Shown piece after piece: positions 1 through 10,947 of a stretch of 64,000 nt of DNA. The position numbers and the translations under genes are program-made. Position 1 is the stretch's first letter. Each line of letters opens with the position of its first letter. Under the pieces are notes generated by a model, which saw only the letters and a program-made list of their open reading frames with translations, searched no databases and was not told the DNA's origin. Source of the stretch: Sphingomonadales bacterium (GTDB lineage Bacteria > Pseudomonadota > Alphaproteobacteria > Sphingomonadales > Sphingomonadaceae); NCBI GenBank assembly GCA_027491235.1, contig JAIXWO010000010.1:310001-374000 (forward strand), written 5' to 3'.

Positions 1-297
1 GCCAAACTCATCGGCGTTGAAGATGTTATCGCCACGCGCACCACAGACGAGGGCGGAACAACCTCTCCCACAATCAACGGTGAAAACTGTTATGGCGAGG
101 CCAAACTACGCATGGTGCAAGCCTGGCTGGCTGATGAAAAGATCGACCGGGCAAACGCCCATATCCGTTTCTTTTCCGACCACGTCTCAGACGCGCCCTG
201 CATGGACTGGGCCGATGAAGGCTTTGCCACCAATGCCCACGCCCCGCTGCGCGCGATGGCGGCAAAAAAGGGGTGGCAGATCCTCGACTGGGCTTAG
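1..297 (+). CDS. HAD superfamily IB hydrolase, C-terminal part (5' end outside window)
   Basis: The frame is open from base 1 to a TAG at 295-297 and gives 98 residues, so the N-terminus with the catalytic DxDxT motif lies outside the window. The visible part carries late HAD signatures: a basic motif III in GEAKLRMV and the acidic motif IV in FFSDHVSDAPCMDWAD, then a KKGWQILDW ending. This arrangement is typical of phosphoserine-phosphatase-like HAD-IB phosphatases that act on small phosphorylated metabolites; the substrate cannot be told from this fragment. The gene converges on the transporter that ends at 324. Confidence 0.8.
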   Translation, partial: AKLIGVEDVIATRTTDEGGTTSPTINGENCYGEAKLRMVQAWLADEKIDRANAHIRFFSDHVSDAPCMDWADEGFATNAHAPLRAMAAKKGWQILDWA

Positions 298-323
298 TCC
301 GCTCATCCAGACGAATAATGCCC

Positions 324-1733
324 TTACCCCAGAATAAGTCCGACGGCCCAGACGATCCCGACAATCAGCGGTATTCCCACAACATCAAGCATGAAGCCAG
401 ACTTCAGCATGCGGGGCAGTGCAATATGGCCGGTCGCCCAGGCAATCGCGTTGGGGCCGGTGCCCGACGGCAGCATGAAGCCCCAGCTCGCCGCCATGGC
501 CGCACTCACCGCCAGCAGCGCAGGATCAGCACCCGTGGCGGCAATCAGACCGCCCACAACCGGCATCACGCCTGACGCCGTCGCGACGTTTGACGCGAAT
601 TCGGTGACGATGATGACGATGCCGACAAGCACCGCCGCCACGATGATCGGGTGGACGCCGCCCAAAGGCCGCAGCACTTCTCCCAACCAGCCGGCCAGAC
701 CCGAAGCGCTGATCCCGGCGGCAAGGGCAAGTCCCCCGCCGAACATCATGATGACGCCCCATGGTGCGCGGTCAGCCTCTTTCCAATTCAACAGCGGGCG
801 GCCCGTGCCATCGGGCACGATGAACAGAAGGAGGGTCACAAGGATCGCAATCGTGCCGTCCTCCAGCATCCCATCTGGCAGCAGCGACGAGAGATAGGAC
901 GACGCGACCCAGCCGGTGACAACCAGAAGGATGAGCGGAACGAGCCGCTTTTCCGCCGTCGTCCAGCTCTGCGCTTCGCCGATGCTGGCATGGGCCGCTG
1001 TCGCATCAAAACCGCCCGCCGCCACATTCTGCACCCGCATCAGGATGAGCCAGCAGGCCGGAATGGCGATCAGGACGATCGGTAGACCATAAGCCGACCA
1101 GGTCAGAAAATCGATCGAATAGCCGACGCTCTTTTCAATGAGGCCTGCCGAAATGGCGTTGGTGGGGGAACCGACAAGCGTCCCAAGCCCGCCGATGGAC
1201 GCGGCAAAAGCGATACCCATGGGCAGCGCCCCGGCAAGTCCTTCCGTCTCCCCCTCAGGCGTCCGGTTGGCCCGCAGGACGGCGACGGCAATCGGCATCA
1301 TGATGAGCGAGGTCGCGGTGTTGGAGACGATCATGGAAATGAGGGCGGTCGCCACCATGAAGGCCATGAGAAGCGAGCCCGCAGTCTTGCCCCCGCGTGC
1401 CAAAATGGCGAGCGCAAAGCGCCGGTGGAGGCCCGTCCGTTCAATCGCCAGCGCGATAAAGGCGCCGCCGAGCACGAGGAACAAGATGGGCGAGTAATAT
1501 GCAGCGGCAACCTTATCCGCCGGCATCACGCCGATAAAGGGCAGCACAACAAAGGGCAGCAGCGCCGTCACTGTCAGCGGAAGCGCCTCTGTCATCCAGA
1601 AGACTGCCATCAGCACAACGAGCGCTGCTGTATGCCAGGCCAACTCGGTCATCCCGGCAGGGGCAGGCGCCAGCAGCATCAGCGCAAAGGCGCCAAAGCC
1701 GGCCAGCAGGCTCCATTTCTGTGTGTTTTCCAA
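324..1733 (-). CDS. DASS/SLC13-family anion (dicarboxylate) transporter
   Basis: A 469-residue, very hydrophobic inner-membrane protein with many predicted membrane helices. It has the two family signatures that form the sodium and substrate sites: SNTATSLIMMPIA in the first half and SNVATASGVMPVVGG in the second. DASS proteins couple sodium entry to uptake of di- or tricarboxylates, sulfate or similar anions; the exact substrate is not readable. Translation appears to start at a TTG (1733-1731) behind a strong purine-rich ribosome binding site, GGGGGGA, about 6 bases upstream; the ATG at 1740 is out of frame. No operon partner is evident. Confidence 0.88.
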   Translation of the reverse strand: MENTQKWSLLAGFGAFALMLLAPAPAGMTELAWHTAALVVLMAVFWMTEALPLTVTALLPFVVLPFIGVMPADKVAAAYYSPILFLVLGGAFIALAIERTGLHRRFALAILARGGKTAGSLLMAFMVATALISMIVSNTATSLIMMPIAVAVLRANRTPEGETEGLAGALPMGIAFAASIGGLGTLVGSPTNAISAGLIEKSVGYSIDFLTWSAYGLPIVLIAIPACWLILMRVQNVAAGGFDATAAHASIGEAQSWTTAEKRLVPLILLVVTGWVASSYLSSLLPDGMLEDGTIAILVTLLLFIVPDGTGRPLLNWKEADRAPWGVIMMFGGGLALAAGISASGLAGWLGEVLRPLGGVHPIIVAAVLVGIVIIVTEFASNVATASGVMPVVGGLIAATGADPALLAVSAAMAASWGFMLPSGTGPNAIAWATGHIALPRMLKSGFMLDVVGIPLIVGIVWAVGLILG

Positions 1734-1791
1734 AAGTCATCCCCCCACTTATGGCGAAACGCTAGGGTGCGAGGCCGCGCGGCGCAAGCAA

Positions 1792-2565
1792 TCAGGCGGG
1801 CAGGCCTATCAGCGAGATCTGCCGTCCATAGCCCGGCTCCCCGCGATGAGTGGCCCGGCGAAAGCTGTAAAAGCGCCCGTCATCGGGATAGGTATCCAGC
1901 CCGAGCATCTCCACCCGCCCAATGCCAGCGGCAGCCAGACGACGGGCGACATAGCCTTCCAGATCAAACTGGAAATGGTCCGGACGGCCTGCGGAAAAGA
2001 AGCGTTCATTTTCCGGATCATGGTCGAAGAAGCGGCGGGCGAACCCCGCATCGACTTCATAGGATGCCCGCGCAATGCAGGGGCCAATGGCAGCGGCGAT
2101 CCGGTCCCGCGCCGCGCCCAAAGCGACCATCGCGTCGATGGTTTTATCGGTCACCCCGCCAATGGCGCCCTTCCACCCGGCATGGGCGGCGCCGACAATT
2201 CCGGCTTGGGCATCGGCGAGCAGCACCGGCGCACAATCCGCGGTCAGGATGCCAAGCAGCAGCCCCGGACGGTCGGTCACCATCGCATCGGCGTGCGGCC
2301 GCGCGTCGAGCGGGATCGCCTGCGTGACGGCCACAACATCGGGCGAGTGGACCTGATGCACCGTCACCAGTTCGGCTCCGGGCATTACGGCTTCTGCTGC
2401 GCGCTGCCGGTTTTCGAGCACCGCATCCCGATCATCTTCAGACCCGACGCCGACGTTCAGGCCCGCATGAATGCCCGTCGACACCCCGCCCTTACGGCCC
2501 AAAAATCCGTGCGACAAAGGCGCCAATGCGGTTGCTGTGAAGACGTCGATAACTTGGTCGGACAT
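1792..2565 (-). CDS. pgeF: Peptidoglycan editing factor PgeF (YfiH/multicopper polyphenol oxidase family)
   Basis: A 257-residue cytoplasmic protein of the YfiH family. The diagnostic stretch LTADCAPVLLADAQAG followed by GAAHAGWKG contains the conserved Cys and His metal/substrate ligands. Family members have been described as purine nucleoside phosphorylases with laccase-like activity, and as the factor that removes mis-incorporated serine from peptidoglycan precursors. I chose the ATG at 2565, which has GGAG 6 bases upstream; a GTG at 2580 would start inside a palindromic repeat. It lies downstream of midA on the same strand, and that repeat separates the two. Confidence 0.9.
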   Translation of the reverse strand: MSDQVIDVFTATALAPLSHGFLGRKGGVSTGIHAGLNVGVGSEDDRDAVLENRQRAAEAVMPGAELVTVHQVHSPDVVAVTQAIPLDARPHADAMVTDRPGLLLGILTADCAPVLLADAQAGIVGAAHAGWKGAIGGVTDKTIDAMVALGAARDRIAAAIGPCIARASYEVDAGFARRFFDHDPENERFFSAGRPDHFQFDLEGYVARRLAAAGIGRVEMLGLDTYPDDGRFYSFRRATHRGEPGYGRQISLIGLPA

Positions 2566-2579
2566 AAAAACTCCGCTCA

Positions 2580-2649
2580 CCCTGAGCCTGTCGAAGGGCT
2601 GCTTTTATCTGTTCACCGAAAGAAGGACAGCCCTTCGACAAGCTCAGGG
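2580..2649. repeat. Palindromic intergenic repeat, family A, copy 1
   Basis: Two 22-base arms (2580-2601 and 2628/2629-2649), reading CCCTGAGCCTGTCGAAGGGC and its complement with one mismatch, flank a loop of about 28 bases. The same arms recur at 11739-11814 and 45748-45826, with a single arm at 31039-31060. The element fills most of the gap between the midA stop and the pgeF start, so it would form a long hairpin in a shared transcript. Confidence 0.9.
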
Positions 2650-2669
2650 CAAACGGGAAGCTGGGGATC

Positions 2670-3734
2670 CTACCCCAACGCCGCCGGATCAGGCCAATCC
2701 TTGCCGACCAGCGCCATCGCCTGAAACAGGGACCCCATTTCGGTCGGGTGCGTGAGGCGACGATGCGCTTCGGCCAGCTCTTCCCCCCGATCAGGATGCG
2801 CGCGGGCCAATGATCTCGCCCGTTCGGCTAGTCCCAAAATCCCGAGAAAATCGCCCTGTGCAACAGGCCCGAACACCTTCGCGCCCGACATCTCCGCCAT
2901 GCCGCCCAAGGTTGCGAAGTCGACATGGGCGGTCAGGTCCTGCTCGCCCGGCGCCTCAAAGGGATTGACAAAACCATGCCCCTTCACCGCCTGCAGCGTC
3001 TCCCCCAAAGCTGGCCCTTCATAGCCATAATCGACAATCAGCGCCGCGCCGCCTTGTGTCGCCAGCCGCTTGGCCAAAGCCCGGACGACGGCGACAGACG
3101 CAGGAGAGCTTTCGATGATGCTGCCGGGCGCCGCATCGCGCAGCGCCTCAGGCACAATCTCTTCCGGCACGGCTTTGCCCGCAATGGGCAGGAACATCGT
3201 ATCCTGACAGGCGACCAGCCGTTCATGCCAAGCCTCTCCCCGCCGGACGAGTTGGTAAACGGGCAGCGCATCGAAAAATTCATTGGCGACGATCAGCAGC
3301 GGCGCATCCTCGGGCAGCGTCGTCACATCATCATGCCAGACAGCGGCGGGCACCGCGCGTTCCTGCGCCGTCCGAAGCGCCGCACTCGTTTCGACGAAAT
3401 GCACCTGCGGCGTCAGCCCGGCCTTCGCCATGGACCGCAAAGCATCTGCTGCAAGCGTCCCGCGACCCGGCCCAAGTTCGACATAATGCACCGCAGGTCG
3501 ACCGGCACGGTCCCAAAGATCAGCAAGCCATAGGCCGACCAATTCCCCGAACATCTGGCTGATTTCAGGTGCGGTGATGAAGTCACCCGCCGCCCCCAAG
3601 GGATCCCGCGTGCCGTAATAATGCGCGTTGGCCGCCGCCATGAAGCGGGCAACAGGCATCGGCCCGCCCAGCGTGATCGCGCGGGCCAGACGCTCGGGCA
3701 ACATCGGTTCTGGCAACATCGGTTCTGGGAGCAT
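2670..3734 (-). CDS. MidA/NDUFAF7-family class I SAM-dependent protein-arginine methyltransferase
   Basis: A protein of about 354 residues matching the MidA (DUF185) family, whose mitochondrial member NDUFAF7 methylates a complex I subunit; alphaproteobacterial members probably act on the same NADH dehydrogenase subunit. Visible signatures are YYGTRDPLGAAGDFITAPEISQMFGE near the N-terminus, given here in parts (YYGTRDPLG, GDFITAPEISQ), and the SAM-binding VELGPGRGTLAADAL. The frame extends upstream into lgt, so the start lies among three ATGs at 3734, 3719 and 3704, spaced 15 bases apart by a tandem repeat that encodes MLPEP units. I take 3734, which begins 4 bases after the lgt stop and suggests coupling to lgt. 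Confidence 0.85.
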   Translation of the reverse strand: MLPEPMLPEPMLPERLARAITLGGPMPVARFMAAANAHYYGTRDPLGAAGDFITAPEISQMFGELVGLWLADLWDRAGRPAVHYVELGPGRGTLAADALRSMAKAGLTPQVHFVETSAALRTAQERAVPAAVWHDDVTTLPEDAPLLIVANEFFDALPVYQLVRRGEAWHERLVACQDTMFLPIAGKAVPEEIVPEALRDAAPGSIIESSPASVAVVRALAKRLATQGGAALIVDYGYEGPALGETLQAVKGHGFVNPFEAPGEQDLTAHVDFATLGGMAEMSGAKVFGPVAQGDFLGILGLAERARSLARAHPDRGEELAEAHRRLTHPTEMGSLFQAMALVGKDWPDPAALG

Positions 3735-3743
3735 TAGTTCAGG
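3699..3743. repeat. 15-bp tandem repeat across the lgt-midA junction
   Basis: Two perfect copies of CAACATCGGTTCTGG lie at 3699-3713 and 3714-3728, followed by a degenerate third unit at 3729-3743 that contains the lgt stop codon and the first candidate midA ATG. On the coding strand the units encode Met-Leu-Pro-Glu-Pro repeats and supply each of the three candidate midA starts. Being a multiple of three, copy-number change would preserve the midA frame. Confidence 0.85.
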
Positions 3744-4596
3744 CGACGCTGGATTGTCCGGCAACGCTTTCCACCCGCTGGCGACGGCCATTGGCCGTGA
3801 AAACAAGATAAAGGCCCAGCACGATGAGCGGCACGCACAGGGTCTGCCCCATGGTCATGCCGAACAGGCCATAGACGCCCACATCCGGTTCGCGCACAGT
3901 TTCCGATACGAAGCGGAAGGCGCCCATCCAGATCAGGAACTGCCCCGCCAGATAGCCCGGCTTGTATCGGGCATCGGTTTTCCAGAAGAGAACCGACATG
4001 ATGACCATGAGCAAAAGGCCCTCAAGCCCCGCCTGATAGAGCTGGCTTGGGTGCCGTACGACATCACCGCCGCCGGGGAAGACCATACCCCAGGCCACGG
4101 TCGTTTCCCGCCCCCACAGCTCCCCATTGATGAAGTTCGCAATGCGGCCGAGGAAGTGCCCGATGGGATAGACGACCACGACATAGTCGTGGATTCGCAG
4201 CCAGTTGAGCTTGTTCACGCGGGCAAACCACAGGATCGCGATGATGACGCCGATCAGGCCGCCATGGAAAGACATGCCGCCTTCCCATAGCTTCAGCATG
4301 CTCGCCGGCTGGGAGAGCATCTCCGGCTTGTAGAACAGGATATAGCCGATGCGACCACCAAGAATGATGCCAAGCGTCGCGTAAAAGACAAAGTCATCCA
4401 CATGCCGCTTCGCCATGGGTGATCCGGGCTGGGCACACAGCTTTGCCAGATACCACCAGCCGACGATAATGCCGGTAATATAAGCCAGACTGTACCAGCG
4501 GATCTTAAAAAAGCCGAGGTCGACCGCCACCGGGTCGAGCCCAAGGCTCTCCCAATGTATGGCGGACGTAGCGTCAACAAGGCTTGCAAGGATCAA
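3739..4596 (-). CDS. lgt: Prolipoprotein diacylglyceryl transferase Lgt
   Basis: A 285-residue inner-membrane enzyme that transfers diacylglycerol from phosphatidylglycerol to the lipobox cysteine of prolipoproteins, the first step of lipoprotein maturation. The family signature is intact: [14 protein letters not shown] with the essential Arg/Asn, then [12 protein letters not shown]. The length is normal. The start is a TTG (4596-4594) behind GAGGGGAA 6 bases upstream. It is divergent from the acyl-CoA ligase gene, with only 66 bases between them, and is followed at once by midA. Confidence 0.95.
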   Translation of the reverse strand: MILASLVDATSAIHWESLGLDPVAVDLGFFKIRWYSLAYITGIIVGWWYLAKLCAQPGSPMAKRHVDDFVFYATLGIILGGRIGYILFYKPEMLSQPASMLKLWEGGMSFHGGLIGVIIAILWFARVNKLNWLRIHDYVVVVYPIGHFLGRIANFINGELWGRETTVAWGMVFPGGGDVVRHPSQLYQAGLEGLLLMVIMSVLFWKTDARYKPGYLAGQFLIWMGAFRFVSETVREPDVGVYGLFGMTMGQTLCVPLIVLGLYLVFTANGRRQRVESVAGQSSVA

Positions 4597-4662
4597 GGCT
4601 TTTCCCCTCAGGATTTGGGCCTACATAAAGGCGGAGAAGAATAAGACAAAGGAGAGATTCGC

Positions 4663-6377
<1,715 letters not shown>

Positions 6378-6381
<4 letters not shown>

Positions 6382-7664
6382 CAATTGCAGATCCGCTCCG
6401 CCTGCCGTGCGGGGCCAGCCTGCCCAACCGTCTTGCCAAAGGGGCGATGACGGAAGGGCTGGCGACACCCGACGGTGTGCCGACACCCGCCTTAGAGACG
6501 CTCTACCGGCGCTGGTCGCTGGGGGGTGCCGGCATGCACCTGACCGGCAATGTGATCATTGACCGCGACCATCTGGAACGCCCCGGCAATGTCGTGATCG
6601 ACCGTGCACCGGACGCCGCAATGAAGGCGGCACTTGCGGCTTGGGCCAAGGCTGGAACCGAAGGTGGTAATCACCTTTGGATGCAGATCAGCCATGCCGG
6701 ACGCCAGACACAGGTGCTCGTCAACAAGACGCCCAAGGCGCCTTCCGCCGTCAAGCTCGGCCTGCCCGGCGGGCAGTTCGGGGAGCCTGTTCCCCTGACC
6801 CATGATGAGATTGAAGACCTGATCGGCCGCTTTGCGACGGCGGCATCGGCTGCAAAGGAGGCTGGCTTTACCGGCGTGCAGATCCATGCCGCGCATGGCT
6901 ACCTCCTCTCCCAGTTTCTCAGCCCGCGTGCCAATCAGCGCACCGACCAATGGGGCGGCAGCCTTGAAAACCGGGCCCGCTTCCTGCTGGAGGCGGTCCG
7001 CCGCGTCCGCGCCGCCGTCGGCCCGGCCTTCCCCGTTTCGGTCAAGCTCAACTCCGCCGATTTCCAAAAGGGCGGCTTTGCCTTTGAAGACAGTTTGCAG
7101 GTCGCCCGCTGGCTGGAGGCTGAAGGCGTCGATCTGCTGGAAATCTCCGGCGGTTCTTATGAACAGCCCGCGATGATGGACTTGGATGGGATGGAACCGG
7201 CCGACCGCCCCAAGGTCGCCGCGTCGACCGCCGCGCGCGAAGCCTATTTTGTCGACTTTGCGAAGGCGATGAAGGCGGAACTGAAGGCCATGCCTTTGAT
7301 GGTGACGGGCGGTTTCCGCTCCCGCGCCGCAATGGAACATGCGCTGTCCAACGGCGCCGCCGATTTGATTGGCATTGGTCGCCCCCTGTGCGGTGATCCG
7401 GATGCCTGCAACAAGCTGCTGGATGGTGCGGACGAAATTGCGCGCTTTGAAAACCAGCTTCAGCTCTTGCCACGCTGGCTCCGTTGGCTGGAAGGCATCA
7501 AGGCGGTCAAAGCGATTGCAGGCTTTGGCGTGCAGTATTGGTACTATGCACAGCTCTATGCGCTGGGCCAGACCGGTGCGCCCGACCTGAAAAAGTCTGT
7601 CTTTTCAGCGATGCGGGATGTTGATGCGATGTCGCGCAAATTGATGGCTGGCAGGGCGGCTTAG
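6378..7664 (+). CDS. Old Yellow Enzyme family NADH:flavin oxidoreductase
   Basis: A 428-residue FMN-dependent TIM-barrel ene-reductase. The signature HAAHGYLLSQFLSPRAN followed by RTDQWGGSLENR is the 2,4-dienoyl-CoA reductase/OYE fingerprint, and a C-terminal MVTGGFRS and IGIGRPL form the phosphate-binding part of the FMN site. It lacks the C-terminal FAD/4Fe-4S extension of FadH, so it is a single-domain type. The start is the ATG at 6378 that overlaps the ligase stop. Its position behind an acyl-CoA ligase suggests reduction of an unsaturated intermediate in acid catabolism; that is inference. Confidence 0.88.
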
Positions 7665-7684
7665 CTTTCCCTATCAACGGGTCG

Positions 7685-9907
7685 ATGACGATCCGTGCGT
7701 TTGGGGAGCGGCCGCGGCATATTTCGCGGCGCGGGCTTTTAATCGGGGGAGGTGCGGGCGTTGGCCTGCTGCTCGCCTGGACTGTCTGGCCACGGACATT
7801 TGCCCCAAATCTGGTCGCCTCCCCCGGCGAGTTTGTGCTGAACGGCTATGTGAAGGTCGCGAACTCGGGCCAGATCACCATCGCCATTCCGGAAATGGAA
7901 ACAGGCCAAGGCGCCTTTACGCTGTTCGCACAGATCGTGGCGGATGAACTGGGGGCCGACTGGCGGACCGTGGGGGTCGAGCCAGCCCCCATCAACCCAC
8001 TTTACGGCAATGAAGCCGCCGTCGCCGATTGGCCGGGGCTATCGCGATCCACGCCCTTTTCTCCGCCGCCGCCGCAATTGACCGATGAAGCCTTTGCCCC
8101 TTCGGTCTTTGAAGCACAGGCCCGCAACGCGGGTGCCGCGGCACGGGCGCTGTTATGCATGGCCGCTGCCAAGCGCTGGGGGGCAGACTGGATGGCCTGC
8201 GAAACGGAGAATGGCTTCGTTGTCCTTGGCAATGATCGGCTGCGCTTTGCGGACCTCGCCGAAGACGCGGCGGACTATGAGATACCGGACACGCTCCCCC
8301 TGCGCACAGGACGCGAGAACCGCCTGCTCGGCCAGTCCGTGCCAAGGATCGATGCGCCTGCAAAGGTGGATGGATCCGCCAATTTTGCGGCAGACGTGCG
8401 CTTGCCCGGCATGGTCTATGCCGCCGTTCGGGCCGGGCCATTGGGGGACACGCGCTTTAAGTCCATGGATGAGGCACGGGCGACACAGAGCCGCGATGTC
8501 CTTCGTGTTATCAAAAAAGACCGCTGGGTCGCTGTTGTGGCGAAGACCTGGTGGGCCGCACAGACCGCGCTGGACGCGGCACGCCCGCGCTTTGAGACGC
8601 AGGGGCCTTTCCCCGAGGAAGCCGAGGTCGCAAAAGCTTTGCGGTCTGCCCTCACGTCTGACGGCACAGAGATGGCGCGCATCGGCGATGTCGATGCGAT
8701 GTTCGAAAATGCGAAGCTCTATCGCTCTGATTACACCGCAGGCTTCCGCCCTCATGCGTCGCTCGAACCCTTGGCCGCGACCGCCGTTCCGCGCGACGGC
8801 AAGCTGGAGGTGTGGATCCAAACGCAAGCGCCCGGCCTCGCCCGCAGCGCCATCGCCAAGGCCTGTGATCTTTCAGAGGATGATGTCATCGTCCACCCTA
8901 TGCTGCTTGGCGGGTCGTTCGGGCGCAACCATGACCATGATGCCGCTGTGCAGGCCGCACAGATCGCCATCGAACTTGATAAACCAGTGCAGCTGGTCTG
9001 GTCCCGCAGTGAGGACATGATGCAGGACCGTTTTGGTCCCCCCGCCATGGCGCAGATGTTCGCGCGCGTAGGTCCCGCCGGGCAGATCGAGGCTTGGCGG
9101 ACACGTATCGCGGCACCCGCGGCGCTTGCCGAAACCAAAGCGCGTATCGCCGATGATCTTTCCGCACTGGACGCGCAAAAGGACAATACGGGCACAAGCG
9201 ATCCGTCCGCCGTTTCGGGAGCCTTCCCACCCTATGCCCTGCCCAATGTCAGCATTGTGCACCACCAGGCAGACATTGACGTCCCCACCGGAAAGCTGCG
9301 CGGCGGGGCCGATGTCTACACCACGTTCTTCCGCGAAGCTTTTATCGATGAGCTCTCCAAGCAAAGCGGCGTCGAGGGGTTTTCCTTCCGCATGGCGATG
9401 CTCGGCGGCAACCCCAGGCTCGCCACCTGCCTGTCCAAGGTCACCGTGCTGGGCCGGTGGGAGGGCGGTGCCGAAGGCACGCAACAGGGCCTTGCCTGTC
9501 ATTCCATGCAGGGCAGCCACATCGCAGTACTGGCCGAAGCCTATGTGTCGGAAGACAAGATTGTCGTCCCCCGTCTTTACGCCGTGGCCGATGTGGGTCG
9601 CATCCTCCACCCCGACATTGCGCTCCAGCAAATTCAGGGCGGCCTCCTGTTCGGCCTCGCCATGGCGCTTGGCAATGCCGTGGGGGTCGAACGCGGCCTG
9701 CCGACCCCGCGCACGCTTGGCGGCCTGCGCCTGCCGCGGATCAGCGACGTGCCCAATATCCAGATTGAGATCATCCCCAGCCGTGAACCCTCTGGCGGGC
9801 TTGGAGAAATTGGCACCGCAGCAGTTGCGCCCGCCATTGCCAACGCCCTATGGGCAGGCAGCGGGCGGCGATATCGGTCACTGCCCCTCTTGCCCGGAAA
9901 CACATAA
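7685..9907 (+). CDS. Tat-exported xanthine dehydrogenase-family molybdopterin-binding subunit (IorB-like)
   Basis: A 740-residue protein of the isoquinoline 1-oxidoreductase beta-subunit/aldehyde dehydrogenase type. The N-terminus has a twin-arginine signal (ISRRGLLIGGG, residues 13-23) and a hydrophobic stretch, so the folded cofactor enzyme should be exported. IPEMETGQGAFT begins the molybdopterin-binding part, GGSFGRNHDHDA is the cofactor loop, and GGLGEIGTAAVAPAIANAL near the C-terminus holds the expected catalytic glutamate. IorB proteins normally pair with a small two-cluster 2Fe-2S subunit (IorA); none is encoded in this window. It starts 20 bases after the OYE gene and abuts hemH with no gap. 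Confidence 0.85.
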   Translation: MTIRAFGERPRHISRRGLLIGGGAGVGLLLAWTVWPRTFAPNLVASPGEFVLNGYVKVANSGQITIAIPEMETGQGAFTLFAQIVADELGADWRTVGVEPAPINPLYGNEAAVADWPGLSRSTPFSPPPPQLTDEAFAPSVFEAQARNAGAAARALLCMAAAKRWGADWMACETENGFVVLGNDRLRFADLAEDAADYEIPDTLPLRTGRENRLLGQSVPRIDAPAKVDGSANFAADVRLPGMVYAAVRAGPLGDTRFKSMDEARATQSRDVLRVIKKDRWVAVVAKTWWAAQTALDAARPRFETQGPFPEEAEVAKALRSALTSDGTEMARIGDVDAMFENAKLYRSDYTAGFRPHASLEPLAATAVPRDGKLEVWIQTQAPGLARSAIAKACDLSEDDVIVHPMLLGGSFGRNHDHDAAVQAAQIAIELDKPVQLVWSRSEDMMQDRFGPPAMAQMFARVGPAGQIEAWRTRIAAPAALAETKARIADDLSALDAQKDNTGTSDPSAVSGAFPPYALPNVSIVHHQADIDVPTGKLRGGADVYTTFFREAFIDELSKQSGVEGFSFRMAMLGGNPRLATCLSKVTVLGRWEGGAEGTQQGLACHSMQGSHIAVLAEAYVSEDKIVVPRLYAVADVGRILHPDIALQQIQGGLLFGLAMALGNAVGVERGLPTPRTLGGLRLPRISDVPNIQIEIIPSREPSGGLGEIGTAAVAPAIANALWAGSGRRYRSLPLLPGNT

Positions 9908-10915
9908 ATGACCTTGCCTGCTGATCACCCGCCCGTCGCGCCGCGCCGGATTGGCGTGTTGCTGATGAACCTTGGCACACCCGAAGCCCCGGAAGCTGGC
10001 CCTGTCCGCCGCTATCTCAAGCAGTTCCTGTCCGACCGCCGCGTTGTTGAAATTCCGCCGATCATTTGGCAGCCCATCCTGCGCCTGTTCGTCCTCACGA
10101 CACGGCCGTCAAAGTCGGCGCACGCCTATGCTCAAATCTGGACGCCGGAAGGCTCCCCGCTGGCCGTCGTCACGCGCGATCAGGCTGCTGCCGTCCAGGT
10201 CCGCTTTGGGGACACGGTCATGGTCGATTGGGCCATGCGCTATGGCCGCCCCTCAGTTGAGGAAAAGCTGAAGGCGATGAAGGACGCCGGATGCGACCGC
10301 ATCCTGATCGCGCCGCTCTACCCGCAGTATAGCGGTGCGACGACCGGCACCGGTTTTGACGAAGTGGCCCGTATCCTCGGCACCATGCGCTGGCAGCCCG
10401 CCTTGCGCACACTGCCTGCCTATCATGACGACCCCGCCTATATCGGTGCGCTGAAGGCGTCGGTGGAGGCGGGTCTTCGTGATCTGCCCTTCACGCCCGA
10501 CGCAGTTCTGGCGAGCTTCCATTCGATGCCGGAACGCACTCTCCGTCTGGGGGACCCCTATCACTGCCATTGCCAGAAGACCGCGCGGCTCCTGTCCGAA
10601 GCGTTGGGGCGTGAGGTGCTGGTGTCCTTCCAATCGCGTCTGGGCCGGGCGAAGTGGCTTGAGCCTGCGACTGATACCACGCTTGCCGCCCTCCCCGGCA
10701 AGGGCGTGAAGCGGCTGGCCGTGATTGCACCCGGATTTTCGGCAGACAACCTTGAGACGCTGGAAGAAGTCGCCATCCGCGGCCAAGAGACCTTCGTCGA
10801 ATCGGGCGGCACCGACTTTGCCTATCTGCCGTGCCTCAATGCGAGCACGGCGGGCGTCGACATGCTGTCCACCTTACTTTCACGTGAACTTGCAGGCTGG
10901 CTTCCACCCCAATAG
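9908..10915 (+). CDS. hemH: Ferrochelatase HemH
   Basis: A 335-residue enzyme inserting ferrous iron into protoporphyrin IX, the last step of protoheme synthesis. The start MNLGTPEAP region, the SFHSMPERTLRLGDPYH active-site segment with the catalytic His, and GFSADNLETLEE with the conserved acidic residues are all present. The ATG directly follows the stop of the molybdopterin subunit gene without a spacer, which implies co-transcription. Other heme genes are absent from the window. Confidence 0.95.
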   Translation: MTLPADHPPVAPRRIGVLLMNLGTPEAPEAGPVRRYLKQFLSDRRVVEIPPIIWQPILRLFVLTTRPSKSAHAYAQIWTPEGSPLAVVTRDQAAAVQVRFGDTVMVDWAMRYGRPSVEEKLKAMKDAGCDRILIAPLYPQYSGATTGTGFDEVARILGTMRWQPALRTLPAYHDDPAYIGALKASVEAGLRDLPFTPDAVLASFHSMPERTLRLGDPYHCHCQKTARLLSEALGREVLVSFQSRLGRAKWLEPATDTTLAALPGKGVKRLAVIAPGFSADNLETLEEVAIRGQETFVESGGTDFAYLPCLNASTAGVDMLSTLLSRELAGWLPPQ

Positions 10916-10947
10916 CTCTATTGCGGAGTGATTCTGGGAGGATACGG

